This document shows positions 10,141-23,600 of a stretch of 64,000 nucleotides of DNA, piece after piece; the stretch's first letter is position 1, and the number at the start of each line of letters is the position of its first letter. The notes beneath the pieces are model-generated. The model was given only the letters and a program-made list of their open reading frames with translations. It searched no databases and was not told the DNA's origin. The position numbers and the translations under genes were made by a program. The DNA comes from Lycorma delicatula (Eukaryota > Arthropoda > Insecta > Hemiptera > Fulgoridae). The stretch is from the NCBI RefSeq assembly GCF_047948215.1, contig NC_134457.1:89924898-89988897 (forward strand), written 5' to 3'.

Positions 10141-10283
10141 AATATTAAAAACAAATTCTTACAGGCTTATGATATAAATAATTTAATTAAATGAAAGTGT
10201 TGGGACTAGAAAGAGAATCTTGTAAAGCTGCATGAAACCATTCAAATGATTGAATACATATTATTCAAGTAGGCAAGTTTTAG
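10141..10283 (+). repeat. Reference monomer, family K
   Basis: 143 bp. It starts AATATTAAAAAC, has CTTACAGGCTTATGAT, AATTTAATTAAATGAAAGTG and GATTGAATACAT. It precedes A. A K' form with AAGTTAATT and GAATTCAT is found outside the central block (37419, 44844, 47701, 51273, 57412). Confidence 0.84.
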
Positions 10284-10426
10284 AATATTTAAAACAAATT
10301 GTTACAGGCTAACGATATAAATGGGATATTTAAATGAATGAGTTGGGACTAGAAAGAGAATCTTGTAAAGCTGCATGAAACCATTCAAATGATTGTATTC
10401 ATATTATTCAAGTAGGCAATTTTTAG
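10284..10426 (+). repeat. Reference monomer, family A
   Basis: 143 bp. It has GTTACAGGCTAACGAT, then GGGATATTTAAATGAATGAG (contains ATTTAAAT), CTTGTAAAGCTGC and GATTGTATTCAT. It lies between K and B. This copy ends in GGCAATTTTTAG, a private change. Older copies read AATGAAAGAG instead of AATGAATGAG; an A' form with GATATACATGGG occurs at 44987, 47844, 49130, 54271 and 62119. Confidence 0.85.
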
Positions 10427-12996
10427 AATATTTAAAACAAATTCTTACAGGTTAATGATATAAATAAGTTAATTAAACGAAAGTGTTGGGACTAGAAAGA
10501 GAATCTTGTAAAGCTGCATGAAACCATTCAAATGATTGAATTCATATTATTCAAGTAGGCAAGTTTTAGAATACTTAAAACAAATTGTTACAGGCTTACG
10601 ATATAAATGGGATATTTAAATGAAAGAGTTGGGAGTAGAAAGAGAATCTTTTAAAGCTGCATGAAACCATTCAAATGATTAAATTCCTATTATTCAAGTA
10701 GGCAAGTTTTAGAATATTTAAAACAAATTCTTACAGGCTAATGATATAAATAGGTTTATTAAATGAAAGTGTTGGGACTAGAAAGAGAATATTGCAAAGC
10801 TGCATGAAATCATTCAAATGATTGTAATCATATTATTCAAGTAGGCAAGTTTTAGAATATTAAAAACAAATTCTTACAGGCTAATGATATAAATAAGTTA
10901 ATTAAATGAAAGTGTTGGGACCAGAAAGAGAATCTTGTAAAGCTGCATGAAACCATTCAAATGATTGAATTCATATTACTCAAGTTGGCAAGTTTTAGAA
11001 TATTTAAAACAAATTGTTACAGGCAAAGATATAAATGGGTTAATTAAATAAAAGGTTTGGGACTAGAAACAGAATATTGTAAAGCTGCATGAAATCATTC
11101 AAATGATTGAATTCATATTATTCAAGTAGGCAAGTTATAGAATATTTAAAACAAATTGTTACACGCTTAACATATAAATGGGAAAATTAAATGAAAGAGT
11201 TGGGACTAGAAAGAGAATCTCTTAAAGCTGCATGAAACCATTCAAATGATTAAATTCCTATTATTCAAGTAGGCAAGTTTTAGAATATTTAAAACAAATT
11301 CTTACAGGCTAATGATATAAATAGGTTTATTAAATGAAAGTGTTGGGACTAGAAAGAGAATAATGCAAAGCTGCATGAAATCATTCAAATGATTGTAATC
11401 ATATTATTCAAGTAGGCAAGTATTAGAATATTAAAAACAAATTCTTACAGGCTAATGATATAAATAAGTTAATTAAATGAAAGTGTTGGGACTAGAAAGA
11501 GAATTTTGTAAAGCTGCATGAAACCTTTCAAATGATTGAATTCATATTATTCAAGTTGGCAAGTTTTAGAATATTTAAAACAAATTGTTACAGGCAAAGA
11601 TATAAATGGGTTAATTAAATAAAAGAGTTGGGACTAGAAAGAGAATCTTGTAAAGCTGCATGAAACCATTCAAATGATTGAATTCATATTATTCAAGTAG
11701 GCAAGTTTTAGAATATTTACAACAAATTGTTACAGGCTAACGATATAAATGGGATAATTAAATGAAAGAGTTGGGACTAGAAAGAGAATCTTGTAAAGCT
11801 ACATGAAACCATTCAAATGATAGAATTGATATTATTCAAGTAGGCAAGTTTTAGAATATTTAAAACAAATTGTTACACGCTTAACATATAAATGGGAAAA
11901 TTAAATGAAAGAGTTGGGACTAGAAAGAGAATCTTTTAAAGCTGCATGAAACCATTCAAATGATTAAATTCCTATTATTCAAGTAGGCAAGTTTTAGAAT
12001 ATTTAAAACAAATTCTTACAGGCTAATGATATAAATAGGTTTATTAAATGAAAGTGTTGGGACTAGAAAGAGAATAATGCAAAGCTGCATGAAATCATTC
12101 AAATGATTGTAATCATATTATTCAAGTAGGCAAGTTTTAGAATATTAAAAACAAATTCTTACAGGCTAATGATATAAATAAGTTAATTAAATGAAAGTGT
12201 TGGGACTAGAAAGAGAATCTTGTAAAGCTGCATGAAACCTTTCAAATGATTGAATTCATATTATTCAAGTTGGCAAGTTTTAGAATATTTAAAACAAATT
12301 GTTACAGGCAAAGATGTAAATGGGTTAATTAAATAAAAGAGTTGGGACTAGAAAGAGAATCTTGTAAAGCTGCATGAAACCATTCAAATGATTGAATTCC
12401 TATTATTCAAGTAGGCAAGTTTTAGAATATTTAAAACAAATTCTTACAAGCTAATGATATAAATATGTTTATTAAATGAAATTGTTGGGACTAGAAAGAG
12501 AATCTTGTAAAGCTGCATGAAACCATTCCAATGATTGAATTCATATTATTCAAGTAGGCAAGTTTTAGAATATTTACAACAAATTGTTACAGGCTAACGA
12601 TATAAATGGGATAATTAAATGAAAGAGTTGGGACTAGAAAGAGAATATTGCAAAGCTGCATGAAATCATTCAAATGATTGTAATCATATTATTCAAGTAG
12701 GCAAGTTTTAGAATATTAAAAACAAATTCTTACAGGCTAATGATATAAATAAGTTAATTAAATGAAAGTGTTGGAACTAGAAAGAGAATCTTGTAAAGCT
12801 GCATGTAACCTTTCAAATGATTGAATTCATATTACTCAAGTTGGCAAGTTTTAGAATATTTAAAACAAATTGTTACAGGCAAAGATATAAATGGGTTAAT
12901 TAAATAAAAGGTTTGGGACTAGAAACAGAATATTGTAAAGCTGCATGAAATCATTCAAATGATTGAATTCATATTATTCAAGTAGGCAAGTTATAG

Positions 12997-13282
12997 AATA
13001 TTTAAAACAAATTGTTACACGCTTAACATATAAATGGGAAAATTAAATGAAAGAGTTGGGACTAGAAAGAGAATCTCTTAAAGCTGCATGAAACCATTCA
13101 AATGATTAAATTCCTATTATTCAAGTAGGCAAGTTTTAGAATATTTAAAACAAATTGTTACACGCTTAACATATAAATGGGAAAATTAAATGAAAGAGTT
13201 GGGACTAGAAAGAGAATCTCTTAAAGCTGCATGAAACCATTCAAATGATTAAATTCCTATTATTCAAGTAGGCAAGTTTTAG
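12997..13282. repeat. Doubled G monomer (143-bp tandem duplication)
   Basis: Two G monomers with the CTCTTAAAGC variant lie side by side (12997-13139 and 13140-13282). In the related stretch around 9569 there is only one G between Hk and D'. The first is preceded by GTTATAG and the second by GTTTTAG, as expected if one extra monomer was added by slippage or a one-monomer misaligned exchange. Confidence 0.92.
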
Positions 13283-16200
13283 AATATTTAAAACAAATTC
13301 TTACAGGCTAATGATATAAATAGGTTTATTAAATGAAAGTGTTGGGACTAGAAAGAGAATAATGCAAAGCTGCATGAAATCATTCAAATGATTGTAATCA
13401 TATTATTCAAGTAGGCAAGTATTAGAATATTAAAAACAAATTCTTACAGGCTAATGATATAAATAAGTTAATTAAATGAAAGTGTTGGGACTAGAAAGAG
13501 AATCTTGTAAAGCTGCATGAAACCATTCAAATGATTGAATTCATATTATTCAAGTAGGCAAGTTTTAGAATATTTACAACAAATTGTTACAGGCTAACGA
13601 TATAAATGGGATAATTAAATGAAAGAGTTGGGACTAGAAAGAGAATCTTGTAAAGCTGCATGAAACCATTCAAATGATTGAATTCATATTATTCAAGTAG
13701 GCAAGTTTTAGAATACTTAAAACAAATTGTTACAGGCTTACGATATAAATGGGATATTTAAATGAAAGAGTTGGGAGTAGAAAGAGAATCTTTTAAAGCT
13801 GCATGAAACCATTCAAATGATTAAATTCCTATTATTCAAGTAGGCAAGTTTTAGAATATTTAAAACAAATTCTTACAGGCTAATGATATAAATAGGTTTA
13901 TTAAATGAAAGTGTTGGGACTAGAAAGAGAATATTGCAAAGCTGCATGAAATCATTCAAATGATTGTAATCATATTATTCAAGTAGGCAAGTTTTAGAAT
14001 ATTAAAAACAAATTCTTACAGGCTAATGATATAAATAAGTTAATTAAATGAAAGTGTTGGGACCAGAAAGAGAATCTTGTAAAGCTGCATGAAACCATTC
14101 AAATGATTGAATTCATATTATTCAAGTAGGCAAGTTTTAGAATATTTAAAAAAAATTGTTACAGGCAATGATAAAAATGGGTTAATTAAATGAAAGGGTT
14201 GGGACTAGAAAGAGAATATTGTAAAGCTGCATGAAATCATTCAAATGATTGAATTCATATTATTCAAGTAGGCAAGTTATAGAATATTTAAAGCAAATTG
14301 TTACACGCTTAAGATATAAATGGGAAAATTAAATGAAAGAGTTGGGACTAGAAAGAGAATCTTTTAAAGCTGCATGAAACCATTCAAATGATTAAATTCC
14401 TATTATTCAAGTAGGCAAGTTTTAGAATATTAAAAACAAATTCTTACAGGCTAATGATATAAATAAGTTAATTAAATGAAAGTGTTGGAACTAGAAAGAG
14501 AATCTTGTAAAGCTGCATGTAACCTTTCAAATGATTGAATTCATATTACTCAAGTTGGCAAGTTTTAGAATATTTAAAACAAATTGTTACAGGCAAAGAT
14601 ATAAATGGGTTAATTAAATAAAAGGTTTGGGACTAGAAACAGAATATTGTAAAGCTGCATGAAATCATTCAAATGATTGAATTCATATTATTCAAGTAGG
14701 CAAGTTATAGAATATTTAAAACAAATTGTTACACGCTTAACATATAAATGGGAAAATTAAATGAAAGAGTTGGGACTAGAAAGAGAATCTCTTAAAGCTG
14801 CATGAAACCATTCAAATGATTAAATTCCTATTATTCAAGTAGGCAAGTTTTAGAATATTTAAAACAAATTCTTACAGGCTAATGATATAAATAGGTTTAT
14901 TAAATGAAAGTGTTGGGACTAGAAAGAGAATAATGCAAAGCTGCATGAAATCATTCAAATGATTGTAATCATATTATTCAAGTAGGCAAGTTTTAGAATA
15001 TTAAAAACAAATTCTTACAGGCTAATGATATAAATAAGTTAATTAAATGAAAGTGTTGGGACTAGAAAGAGAATCTTGTAAAGCTGCATGAAACCTTTCA
15101 AATGATTGAATTCATATTATTCAAGTTGGCAAGTTTTAGAATATTTAAAACAAATTGTTACAGGCAAAGATGTAAATGGGTTAATTAAATAAAAGAGTTG
15201 GGACTAGAAAGAGAATCTTGTAAAGCTGCATGAAACCATTCAAATGATTGAATTCCTATTATTCAAGTAGGCAAGTTTTAGAATATTTAAAACAAATTCT
15301 TACAAGCTAATGATATAAATATGTTTATTAAATGAAATTGTTGGGACTAGAAAGAGAATCTTGTAAAGCTGCATGAAACCATTCCAATGATTGAATTCAT
15401 ATTACTCAAGTTGGCAAGTTTTAGAATATTTAAAACAAATTGTTACAGGCAAAGATATAAATGGGTTAATTAAATAAAAGTTTTGGGACTAGAAACAGAA
15501 TATTGTAAAGCTGCATGAAATCATTCAAATGATTGAATTCATATTATTCAAGTAGGCAAGTTATAGAATATTTAAAACAAATTGTTACACGCTTAACATA
15601 TAAATGGGAAAATTAAATGAAAGAGTTGGGACTAGAAAGAGAATCTCTTAAAGCTGCATGAAACCATTCAAATGATTAAATTCCTATTATTCAAGTAGGC
15701 AAGTTTTAGAATATTTAAAACAAATTCTTACAGGCTAATGATATAAATAGGTTTATTAAATGAAAGTGTTGGGACTAGAAAGAGAATAATGCAAAGCTGC
15801 ATGAAATCATTCAAATGATTGTAATCATATTATTCAAGTAGGCAAGTATTAGAATATTAAAAACAAATTCTTACAGGCTAATGATATAAATAAGTTAATT
15901 AAATGAAAGTGTTGGGACTAGAAAGAGAATTTTGTAAAGCTGCATGAAACCTTTCAAATGATTGAATTCATATTATTCAAGTTGGCAAGTTTTAGAATAT
16001 TTAAAACAAATTGTTACAGGCAAAGATATAAATGGGTTAATTAAATAAAAGAGTTGGGACTAGAAAGAGAATCTTGTAAAGCTGCATGAAACCATTCAAA
16101 TGATTGAATTCATATTATTCAAGTAGGCAAGTTTTAGAATATTTACAACAAATTGTTACAGGCTAACGATATAAATGGGATAATTAAATGAAAGAGTTGG

Positions 16201-16322
16201 GACTAGAAAGAGAATCTTGTAAAGCTACATGAAACCATTCAAATGATAGAATTGATATTATTCAAGTAGGCAAGTTTTAGAATATTAAAAACAAATTCTT
16301 ACAGGCTTATGATATAAATAAT
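13283..16322. repeat. Mosaic block leading into the 15-mer tandem
   Basis: Order: D' E J-hybrid C D E F G E2 Hk G D' E1 H I Hk G D' E H J K. The stretch 15039-16322 corresponds to 20609-21892 at an offset of 5,570 bp, which equals 2,143 + 3,427 and so explains itself from the two downstream duplications. Compared with the 15-mer, 13712-15038 lacks the A-B start and a D'-E-J' stretch between G and E2. Hk at 15425 has the private AAAAGTTTTGGG. Confidence 0.82.
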
Positions 16323-19300
16323 TTAATTAAATGAAAGTGTTGGGACTAGAAAGAGAATCTTGTAAAGCTGCATGAAACCATTCAAATGATTGAATACATA
16401 TTATTCAAGTAGGCAAGTTTTAGAATATTTAAAACAAATTGTTACAGGCTAACGATATAAATGGGATATTTAAATGAATGAGTTGGGACTAGAAAGAGAA
16501 TCTTGTAAAGCTGCATGAAACCATTCAAATGATTGTATTCATATTATTCAAGTAGGCAAGTTTTAGAATATTTAAAACAAATTCTTACAGGTTAATGATA
16601 TAAATAAGTTAATTAAACGAAAGTGTTGGGACTAGAAAGAGAATCATGTAAAGCTGCATGAAACCATTCAAATGATTGAATTCATATTATTCAAGTAGGC
16701 AAGTTTTAGAATACTTAAAACAAATTGTTACAGGCTTACGATATAAATGGGATATTTAAATGAAAGAGTTGGGAGTAGAAAGAGAATCTTTTAAAGCTGC
16801 ATGAAACCATTCAAATGATTAAATTCCTATTATTCAAGTAGGCAAGTTTTAGAATATTTAAAACAAATTCTTACAGGCTAATGATATAAATAGGTTTATT
16901 AAATGAAAGTGTTGGGACTAGAAAGAGAATATTGCAAAGCTGCATGAAATCATTCAAATGATTGTAATCATATTATTCAAGTAGGCAAGTTTTAGAATAT
17001 TAAAAACAATTTCTTACAGGCTAATGATATAAATAAGTTAATTAAATGAAAGTGTTGGGACCAGAAAGAGAATCTTGTAAAGCTGCATGAAACCATTCAA
17101 ATGATTGAATTCATATTATTCAAGTAGGCAAGTTTTAGAATATTTAAAAAAAATTGTTACAGGCAATGATAAAAATGGGTTAATTAAATGAAAGGGTTGG
17201 GACTAGAAAGAGAATATTGTAAAGCTGCATGAAATCATTCAAATGATTGAATTCATATTATTCAAGTAGGCAAGTTATAGAATACTTAAAGCAAATTGTT
17301 ACACGCTTAACAAATAAATGGGAAAATTAAATGAAAGAGTTGGGACTAGAAAGAGAATCTTTTAAAGCTGCATGAAACCATTCAAATGATTAAATTCCTA
17401 TTATTCAAGTAGGCAAGTTTTAGAATATTTAAAACAAATTCTTACAGGCTAATGATATAAATAGGTTTATTAAATGAAAGTGTTGGGACTAGAAAGAGAA
17501 TAATGCAAAGCTGCATGAAATCATTCAAATGATTGTAATCATATTATTCAAGTAGGCAAGTATTAGAATATTAAAAACAAATTCTTACAGGCTAATGATA
17601 TAAATAAGTTAATTAAATGAAAGTGTTGGGACTAGAAAGAGAATCTTGTAAAGCTGCATGAAACCATTCAAATGATTGAATTCATATTATTCAAGTAGGC
17701 AAGTTTTAGAATATTTACAACAAATTGTTACAGGCTAACGATATAAATGGGATAATTAAATGAAAGAGTTGGGACTAGAAAGAGAATATTGCAAAGCTGC
17801 ATGAAATCATTCAAATGATTGTAATCATATTATTCAAGTAGGCAAGTTTTAGAATATTAAAAACAAATTCTTACAGGCTAATGATATAAATAAGTTAATT
17901 AAATGAAAGTGTTGGAACTAGAAAGAGAATCTTGTAAAGCTGCATGTAACCTTTCAAATGATTGAATTCATATTACTCAAGTTGGCAAGTTTTAGAATAT
18001 TTAAAACAAATTGTTACAGGCAAAGATATAAATGGGTTAATTAAATAAAAGGTTTGGGACTAGAAACAGAATATTGTAAAGCTGCATGAAATCATTCAAA
18101 TGATTGAATTCATATTATTCAAGTAGGCAAGTTATAGAATATTTAAAACAAATTGTTACACGCTTAACATATAAATGGGAAAATTAAATGAAAGAGTTGG
18201 GACTAGAAAGAGAATCTCTTAAAGCTGCATGAAACCATTCAAATGATTAAATTCCTATTATTCAAGTAGGCAAGTTTTAGAATATTTAAAACAAATTCTT
18301 ACAGGCTAATGATATAAATAGGTTTATTAAATGAAAGTGTTGGGACTAGAAAGAGAATAATGCAAAGCTGCATGAAATCATTCAAATGATTGTAATCATA
18401 TTATTCAAGTAGGCAAGTTTTAGAATATTAAAAACAAATTCTTACAGGCTAATGATATAAATAAGTTAATTAAATGAAAGTGTTGGGACTAGAAAGAGAA
18501 TCTTGTAAAGCTGCATGAAACCATTCAAATGATTGAATACATATTATTCAAGTAGGCAAGTTTTAGAATATTTAAAACAAATTGTTACAGGCTAACGATA
18601 TAAATGGGATATTTAAATGAATGAGTTGGGACTAGAAAGAGAATCTTGTAAAGCTGCATGAAACCATTCAAATGATTGTATTCATATTATTCAAGTAGGC
18701 AAGTTTTAGAATATTTAAAACAAATTCTTACAGGTTAATGATATAAATAAGTTAATTAAACGAAAGTGTTGGGACTAGAAAGAGAATCTTGTAAAGCTGC
18801 ATGAAACCATTCAAATGATTGAATTCATATTATTCAAGTAGGCAAGTTTTAGAATACTTAAAACAAATTGTTACAGGCTTACGATATAAATGGGATATTT
18901 AAATGAAAGAGTTGGGAGTAGAAAGAGAATCTTTTAAAGCTGCATGAAACCATTCAAATGATTAAATTCCTATTATTCAAGTAGGCAAGTTTTAGAATAT
19001 TTAAAACAAATTCTTACAGGCTAATGATATAAATAGGTTTATTAAATGAAAGTGTTGGGACTAGAAAGAGAATATTGCAAAGCTGCATGAAATCATTCAA
19101 ATGATTGTAATCATATTATTCAAGTAGGCAAGTTTTAGAATATTAAAAACAAATTCTTACAGGCTAATGATATAAATAAGTTAATTAAATGAAAGTGTTG
19201 GGACCAGAAAGAGAATCTTGTAAAGCTGCATGAAACCATTCAAATGATTGAATTCATATTATTCAAGTAGGCAAGTTTTAGAATATTTAAAAAAAATTGT

Positions 19301-20608
19301 TACAGGCAATGATAAAAATGGGTTAATTAAATGAAAGGGTTGGGACTAGAAAGAGAATATTGTAAAGCTGCATGAAATCATTCAAATGATTGAATTCATA
19401 TTATTCAAGTAGGCAAGTTATAGAATACTTAAAGCAAATTGTTACACGCTTAACAAATAAATGGGAAAATTAAATGAAAGAGTTGGGACTAGAAAGAGAA
19501 TCTTTTAAAGCTGCATGAAACCATTCAAATGATTAAATTCCTATTATTCAAGTAGGCAAGTTTTAGAATATTTAAAACAAATTCTTACAGGCTAATGATA
19601 TAAATAGGTTTATTAAATGAAAGTGTTGGGACTAGAAAGAGAATAATGCAAAGCTGCATGAAATCATTCAAATGATTGTAATCATATTATTCAAGTAGGC
19701 AAGTATTAGAATATTAAAAACAAATTCTTACAGGCTAATGATATAAATAAGTTAATTAAATGAAAGTGTTGGGACTAGAAAGAGAATCTTGTAAAGCTGC
19801 ATGAAACCATTCAAATGATTGAATTCATATTATTCAAGTAGGCAAGTTTTAGAATATTTACAACAAATTGTTACAGGCTAACGATATAAATGGGATAATT
19901 AAATGAAAGAGTTGGGACTAGAAAGAGAATATTGCAAAGCTGCATGAAATCATTCAAATGATTGTAATCATATTATTCAAGTAGGCAAGTTTTAGAATAT
20001 TAAAAACAAATTCTTACAGGCTAATGATATAAATAAGTTAATTAAATGAAAGTGTTGGAACTAGAAAGAGAATCTTGTAAAGCTGCATGTAACCTTTCAA
20101 ATGATTGAATTCATATTACTCAAGTTGGCAAGTTTTAGAATATTTAAAACAAATTGTTACAGGCAAAGATATAAATGGGTTAATTAAATAAAAGGTTTGG
20201 GACTAGAAACAGAATATTGTAAAGCTGCATGAAATCATTCAAATGATTGAATTCATATTATTCAAGTAGGCAAGTTATAGAATATTTAAAACAAATTGTT
20301 ACACGCTTAACATATAAATGGGAAAATTAAATGAAAGAGTTGGGACTAGAAAGAGAATCTCTTAAAGCTGCATGAAACCATTCAAATGATTAAATTCCTA
20401 TTATTCAAGTAGGCAAGTTTTAGAATATTTAAAACAAATTCTTACAGGCTAATGATATAAATAGGTTTATTAAATGAAAGTGTTGGGACTAGAAAGAGAA
20501 TAATGCAAAGCTGCATGAAATCATTCAAATGATTGTAATCATATTATTCAAGTAGGCAAGTTTTAGAATATTAAAAACAAATTCTTACAGGCTAATGATA
20601 TAAATAAG
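16323..20608. repeat. 2,143-bp 15-mer HOR, two tandem copies
   Basis: Copy 1 is about 16323-18465 and copy 2 about 18466-20608. The offset is constant at three markers: GAATACAT 16392/18535, GGGAGTAG 16771/18914, TATTAGAATA 17561/19704. 15 x 143 = 2,145, less two 142-bp monomers (F and Hk), gives 2,143. Order: K-end A B C D E F G D' E J' E2 Hk G D' E-start. Private changes seen in copy 1 are GAATCATGT at 16641 and AACAATTTC near 17010. The junction lies in a hybrid monomer (18424) that starts as E and ends as K. Confidence 0.93.
18424..18566 (+). repeat. Hybrid E/K monomer at the 15-mer junction
   Basis: It starts as E (AATATTAAAAAC, GGCTAATGAT, AAGTTAATT) and finishes as K (GATTGAATACAT). 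The switch is confined to 18466-18522, where the two families are identical. It is the physical junction of the 2,143-bp tandem duplication. Confidence 0.85.
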
Positions 20609-23600
20609 TTAATTAAATGAAAGTGTTGGGACTAGAAAGAGAATCTTGTAAAGCTGCATGAAACCTTTCAAATGATTGAATTCATATTATTCAAGTTGGC
20701 AAGTTTTAGAATATTTAAAACAAATTGTTACAGGCAAAGATGTAAATGGGTTAATTAAATAAAAGAGTTGGGACTAGAAAGAGAATCTTGTAAAGCTGCA
20801 TGAAACCATTCAAATGATTGAATTCCTATTATTCAAGTAGGCAAGTTTTAGAATATTTAAAACAAATTCTTACAAGCTAATGATATAAATATGTTTATTA
20901 AATGAAATTGTTGGGACTAGAAAGAGAATCTTGTAAAGCTGCATGAAACCATTCCAATGATTGAATTCATATTACTCAAGTTGGCAAGTTTTAGAATATT
21001 TAAAACAAATTGTTACAGGCAAAGATATAAATGGGTTAATTAAATAAAAGGTTTGGGACTAGAAACAGAATATTGTAAAGCTGCATGAAATCATTCAAAT
21101 GATTGAATTCATATTATTCAAGTAGGCAAGTTATAGAATATTTAAAACAAATTGTTACACGCTTAACATATAAATGGGAAAATTAAATGAAAGAGTTGGG
21201 ACTAGAAAGAGAATCTCTTAAAGCTGCATGAAACCATTCAAATGATTAAATTCCTATTATTCAAGTAGGCAAGTTTTAGAATATTTAAAACAAATTCTTA
21301 CAGGCTAATGATATAAATAGGTTTATTAAATGAAAGTGTTGGGACTAGAAAGAGAATAATGCAAAGCTGCATGAAATCATTCAAATGATTGTAATCATAT
21401 TATTCAAGTAGGCAAGTATTAGAATATTAAAAACAAATTCTTACAGGCTAATGATATAAATAAGTTAATTAAATGAAAGTGTTGGGACTAGAAAGAGAAT
21501 TTTGTAAAGCTGCATGAAACCTTTCAAATGATTGAATTCATATTATTCAAGTTGGCAAGTTTTAGAATATTTAAAACAAATTGTTACAGGCAAAGATATA
21601 AATGGGTTAATTAAATAAAAGAGTTGGGACTAGAAAGAGAATCTAGTAAAGCTGCATGAAACCATTCAAATGATTGAATTCATATTATTCAAGTAGGCAA
21701 GTTTTAGAATATTTACAACAAATTGTTACAGGCTAACGATATAAATGGGATAATTAAATGAAAGAGTTGGGACTAGAAAGAGAATCTTGTAAAGCTACAT
21801 GAAACCATTCAAATGATAGAATTGATATTATTCAAGTAGGCAAGTTTTAGAATATTAAAAACAAATTCTTACAGGCTTATGATATAAATAATTTAATTAA
21901 ATGAAAGTGTTGGGACTAGAAAGAGAATCTTGTAAAGCTGCATGAAACCATTCAAATGATTGAATACATATTATTCAAGTAGGCAAGTTTTAGAATATTT
22001 AAAACAAATTGTTACAGGCTAACGATATAAATGGGATATTTAAATGAATGAGTTGGGACTAGAAAGAGAATCTTGTAAAGCTGCATGAAACCATTCAAAT
22101 GATTGTATTCATATTATTCAAGTAGGCAAGTTTTAGAATATTTAAAACAAATTCTTACAGGTTAATGATATAAATAAGTTAATTAAACGAAAGTGTTGGG
22201 ACTAGAAAGAGAATCTTGTAAAGCTGCATGAAACCATTCAAATGATTGAATTCATATTATTCAAGTAGGCAAGTTTTAGAATACTTAAAACAAATTGTTA
22301 CAGGCTTACGATATAAATGGGATATTTAAATGAAAGAGTTGGGAGTAGAAAGAGAATCTTTTAAAGCTGCATGAAACCATTCAAATGATTAAATTCCTAT
22401 TATTCAAGTAGGCAAGTTTTAGAATATTTAAAACAAATTCTTACAGGCTAATGATATAAATAGGTTTATTAAATGAAAGTGTTGGGACTAGAAAGAGAAT
22501 ATTGCAAAGCTGCATGAAATCATTCAAATGATTGTAATCATATTATTCAAGTAGGCAAGTTTTAGAATATTAAAAACAAATTCTTACAGGCTAATGATAT
22601 AAATAAGTTAATTAAATGAAAGTGTTGGGACCAGAAAGAGAATCTTGTAAAGCTGCATGAAACCATTCAAATGATTGAATTCATATTATTCAAGTAGGCA
22701 AGTTTTAGAATATTTAAAAAAAATTGTTACAGGCAATGATAAAAATGGGTTAATTAAATGAAAGTGTTGGGACTAGAAAGAGAATATTGTAAAGCTGCAT
22801 GAAATCATTCAAATGATTGAATTCATATTATTCAAGTAGGCAAGTTATAGAATACTTAAAGCAAATTGTTACACGCTTAACAAATAAATGGGAAAATTAA
22901 ATGAAAGAGTTGGGACTAGAAAGAGAATCTTTTAAAGCTGCATGAAACCATTCAAATGATTAAATTCCTATTATTCAAGTAGGCAAGTTTTAGAATATTT
23001 AAAACAAATTCTTACAGGCTAATGATATAAATAGGTTTATTAAATGAAAGTGTTGGGACTAGAAAGAGAATAATGCAAAGCTGCATGAAATCATTCAAAT
23101 GATTGTAATCATATTATTCAAGTAGGCAAGTATTAGAATATTAAAAACAAATTCTTACAGGCTAATGATATAAATAAGTTAATTAAATGAAAGTGTTGGG
23201 ACTAGAAAGAGAATCTTGTAAAGCTGCATGAAACCATTCAAATGATTGAATTCATATTATTCAAGTAGGCAAGTTTTAGAATATTTACAACAAATTGTTA
23301 CAGGCTAACGATATAAATGGGATAATTAAATGAAAGAGTTGGGACTAGAAAGAGAATATTGCAAAGCTGCATGAAATCATTCAAATGATTGTAATCATAT
23401 TATTCAAGTAGGCAAGTTTTAGAATATTAAAAACAAATTCTTACAGGCTAATGATATAAATAAGTTAATTAAATGAAAGTGTTGGAACTAGAAAGAGAAT
23501 CTTGTAAAGCTGCATGTAACCTTTCAAATGATTGAATTCATATTACTCAAGTTGGCAAGTTTTAGAATATTTAAAACAAATTGTTACAGGCAAAGATATA

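Larger units (their letters stand above)
6426..12996. repeat. Mosaic block J-K-A-B-C-D-E-F-G ... E2-Hk
   Basis: Forty-six monomers. Order from 6426: J K A B C D E F G D'' E* M N O G D' E1 H I J' E2 Hk G D' E J K A B C D E Hk G D' E H J G D' E1 H I J' E2 Hk. Two internal relationships are visible. Roughly 6345-7405 matches 9917-10977 at an offset of 3,572 bp (C marker 7059 and 10631; GAATACAT 6680 and 10252). The stretch from about 8430 matches that from about 11858 at an offset of 3,428 bp (AAAGATGTAAATGG marker). Neither is a complete tandem pair. Confidence 0.82.

Noticed and set aside
6345..10977. A complete tandem 3,572-bp (25-mer) HOR
   Set aside because: The offset fits only about 1 kb (6345-7405 against 9917-10977); left and right of this the families differ.
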